This document shows positions 62,758 through 64,000 of a DNA stretch of 64,000 bases, piece by piece. The stretch is from Croceivirga thetidis (lineage in GTDB: Bacteria; Bacteroidota; Bacteroidia; Flavobacteriales; Flavobacteriaceae): assembly GCF_012272815.1 (NCBI RefSeq), contig NZ_JAAWWL010000001.1, positions 514,929 through 578,928 on the forward strand, in the 5' to 3' direction. The position numbers were made by a program, and so were the translations under genes. The notes under the pieces were generated by a model. That model did no database searches, was not told the DNA's origin, and saw only the letters and a list, made by a program, of their open reading frames with translations. The number at the start of each line of letters is the position of its first letter. Within the stretch, counting starts at the first letter, position 1.

Positions 62758-63936
62758 ATGAAACCTGATTTGTTTGAAGCACCCGATTATTACAATTTAG
62801 ATGACCTATTGTCTGAAGAACATAAATTGGTCAGAGATGCTGCCCGTCAATGGGTCAAGCGTGATGTTTCGCCAATTATTGAAGAATATGCCCAAAAGGC
62901 AGAATTTCCAAATCAGATTATCGCAGGATTATCTGAGATAGGTGCATTCGGACCATACATTCCAGCGGAATATGGTGGTGCCGGACTTGACCAAATCAGC
63001 TATGGATTAATCATGCAAGAAATTGAAAGAGGTGACAGTGGTGTTCGTTCAACCGCATCAGTTCAATCTTCGTTGGTGATGTATCCCATTTTTACCTACG
63101 GAAACGAAGAACAACGCAAAAAATACCTTCCAAAATTGGCTTCTGGTGAATGGATGGGCTGCTTTGGTTTAACAGAGCCCAATCATGGTTCCAATCCCGG
63201 TGGTATGGAAACCAAATACAAAGACATGGGCGACCATTATTTGCTAAATGGTGCCAAACTTTGGATTTCGAACTCTCCTTTTGCAGATGTTGCTGTAGTT
63301 TGGGCAAAAAACGAAGAAGGGCGCATTCACGGCCTTATTGTTGAACGAGGTATGGAAGGCTTTTCTACGCCTGAAACCCATAATAAATGGTCGCTTCGCG
63401 CTTCCGCAACTGGTGAATTGATTTTTGACAATGTCAAAGTGCCAAAAGAAAACCTTCTTCCGAACAAATCGGGATTAGGAGCACCACTAGGATGTTTAGA
63501 TTCTGCCAGATATGGAATTTCTTGGGGAGCTATAGGCGCAGCTATGGACTGTTATGATACCGCCCTACGCTATGCTAAAGAACGGGTACAATTTGGCAAA
63601 CCCATTGCTGCATTTCAATTGCAACAGAAGAAATTGGCAGAAATGGTAACAGAGATTACCAAAGCACAACTATTAGCATTTCGTTTAGGCCAACTAAAAA
63701 ATGAAGGGCGGGCAACTACCGCCCAAATCTCAATGGCAAAACGCAACAATGTTGAAATGGCCATCAAAATAGCTCGCGAAGCCCGTCAAGTTTTGGGTGG
63801 AATGGGCATTACTGGAGAATACAGTATCATGCGCCATATGATGAACCTAGAAAGTGTGATTACCTATGAGGGTACCCACGATATTCATCTATTGATTACT
63901 GGCGCTGATATTACGGGTATTCCAGCTTTCAAATAA
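62758..63936 (+). CDS. Acyl-CoA dehydrogenase, glutaryl-CoA dehydrogenase type
   Basis: A 392-residue FAD flavoprotein. The start KPDLFEAPDYYNLDDLLSEE fits this subfamily. GCFGLTEPNHGSNPGGMETK and KLWISNSPFADVAVVWAK bind FAD, and ESVITYEGTHDIHLLITG carries the catalytic Glu in the YEGTHD form used by glutaryl-CoA dehydrogenases. That enzyme oxidises and decarboxylates glutaryl-CoA in lysine and tryptophan breakdown. The longer form starting at 62719 (13 extra residues rich in Phe) is rejected because of the promoter element at 62736-62743. Confidence 0.9.
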   Translation: MKPDLFEAPDYYNLDDLLSEEHKLVRDAARQWVKRDVSPIIEEYAQKAEFPNQIIAGLSEIGAFGPYIPAEYGGAGLDQISYGLIMQEIERGDSGVRSTASVQSSLVMYPIFTYGNEEQRKKYLPKLASGEWMGCFGLTEPNHGSNPGGMETKYKDMGDHYLLNGAKLWISNSPFADVAVVWAKNEEGRIHGLIVERGMEGFSTPETHNKWSLRASATGELIFDNVKVPKENLLPNKSGLGAPLGCLDSARYGISWGAIGAAMDCYDTALRYAKERVQFGKPIAAFQLQQKKLAEMVTEITKAQLLAFRLGQLKNEGRATTAQISMAKRNNVEMAIKIAREARQVLGGMGITGEYSIMRHMMNLESVITYEGTHDIHLLITGADITGIPAFK

Positions 63937-63960
63937 ACCCAAAAGACTTTAGTGCTTTTG

Positions 63961-64000
63961 TAACTTTAGCAAAACTGTTACTAAATACAAGAGCATGAAA
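63961..64000 (+). promoter_or_regulatory. Possible promoter and start of next gene at window edge
   Basis: TAACTTTA resembles the TAnnTTTG element, and the final six bases are ATG AAA, which could open a new gene. Nothing more can be said from six bases. Confidence 0.3.

Noticed and set aside
1-64000. Search for insertion sequences or transposases
   Set aside because: No transposase motif was found in any open frame; the only mobile DNA seen is the tRNA-Asp island.

Overview
The window reads as chromosome of a marine member of the Flavobacteriaceae (Bacteroidota). The evidence is AT-rich DNA, TAnnTTTG-type -7 elements, a DnaE carrying its own N-terminal proofreading exonuclease, class I lanthipeptide precursors with Bacteroidota-style leaders, a BtgA/BfmA-type mobilization protein, and carbohydrate genes suited to algal polysaccharide. 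No species is assigned.

Layout. (1) 1-10274 (+): a xylose/xylan operon with xylose isomerase (cut by the window edge), two tandem sugar transporters (SSS and MFS), a GH43 beta-xylosidase, a GH26-like lipoprotein, a PhyH-type oxygenase, aldose epimerase, a Gfo/Idh/MocA dehydrogenase and a LacI repressor. (2) 10464-12536 (+): a methylmalonyl-CoA mutase large subunit without its small subunit. (3) 12796-27581: a complete uptake [NiFe]-hydrogenase locus of the cyanobacterial HupSL / mycobacterial Huc type (group 2a). It holds structural genes, maturation protease, hypABFCDE, a TPR protein, two small unknowns, an NHL propeller, a kinase and an IMPase-like phosphatase, with a facing metal permease and a decayed duplicate of the NHL 3' end. 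A 29-bp palindrome lies just upstream of the small-subunit gene.

(4) 28126-39424: an 11.3-kb genomic island integrated in the 3' end of tRNA-Asp(GTC), bounded by 22-bp direct repeats, with a tyrosine integrase next to the intact tRNA and a BtgA-like protein but no relaxase. Its cargo looks like anti-phage defence: a five-gene operon of four TIR-family proteins plus a SLOG-type nucleotide-sensor protein (Thoeris-like but without a SIR2 or membrane effector), a membrane KAP NTPase translationally coupled to a possible PD-(D/E)XK nuclease, and a Fic protein. This is the best candidate here for an undescribed system. (5) 39597-46707 (-): housekeeping (DUF58, thioredoxin, an Asp-rich lipoprotein, DnaE).

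(6) 46873-59077: a class I lanthipeptide cluster with four precursor genes. One of 56 codons lies next to the AraC/TPR regulator on the minus strand; three in tandem share one leader and have unrelated Cys-rich cores. The cluster also has a LanC, a LanB split into two overlapping genes, a receiver protein with Glu at the phospho-acceptor position, and an HlyD plus C39-peptidase ABC exporter. (7) 59334-63936 (+): rpsP, rimM, a lipoprotein sulfatase, a trmN6-like methyltransferase and a glutaryl-CoA-dehydrogenase-like enzyme.

All family calls come from reading motifs in translated sequence; no database search was possible.
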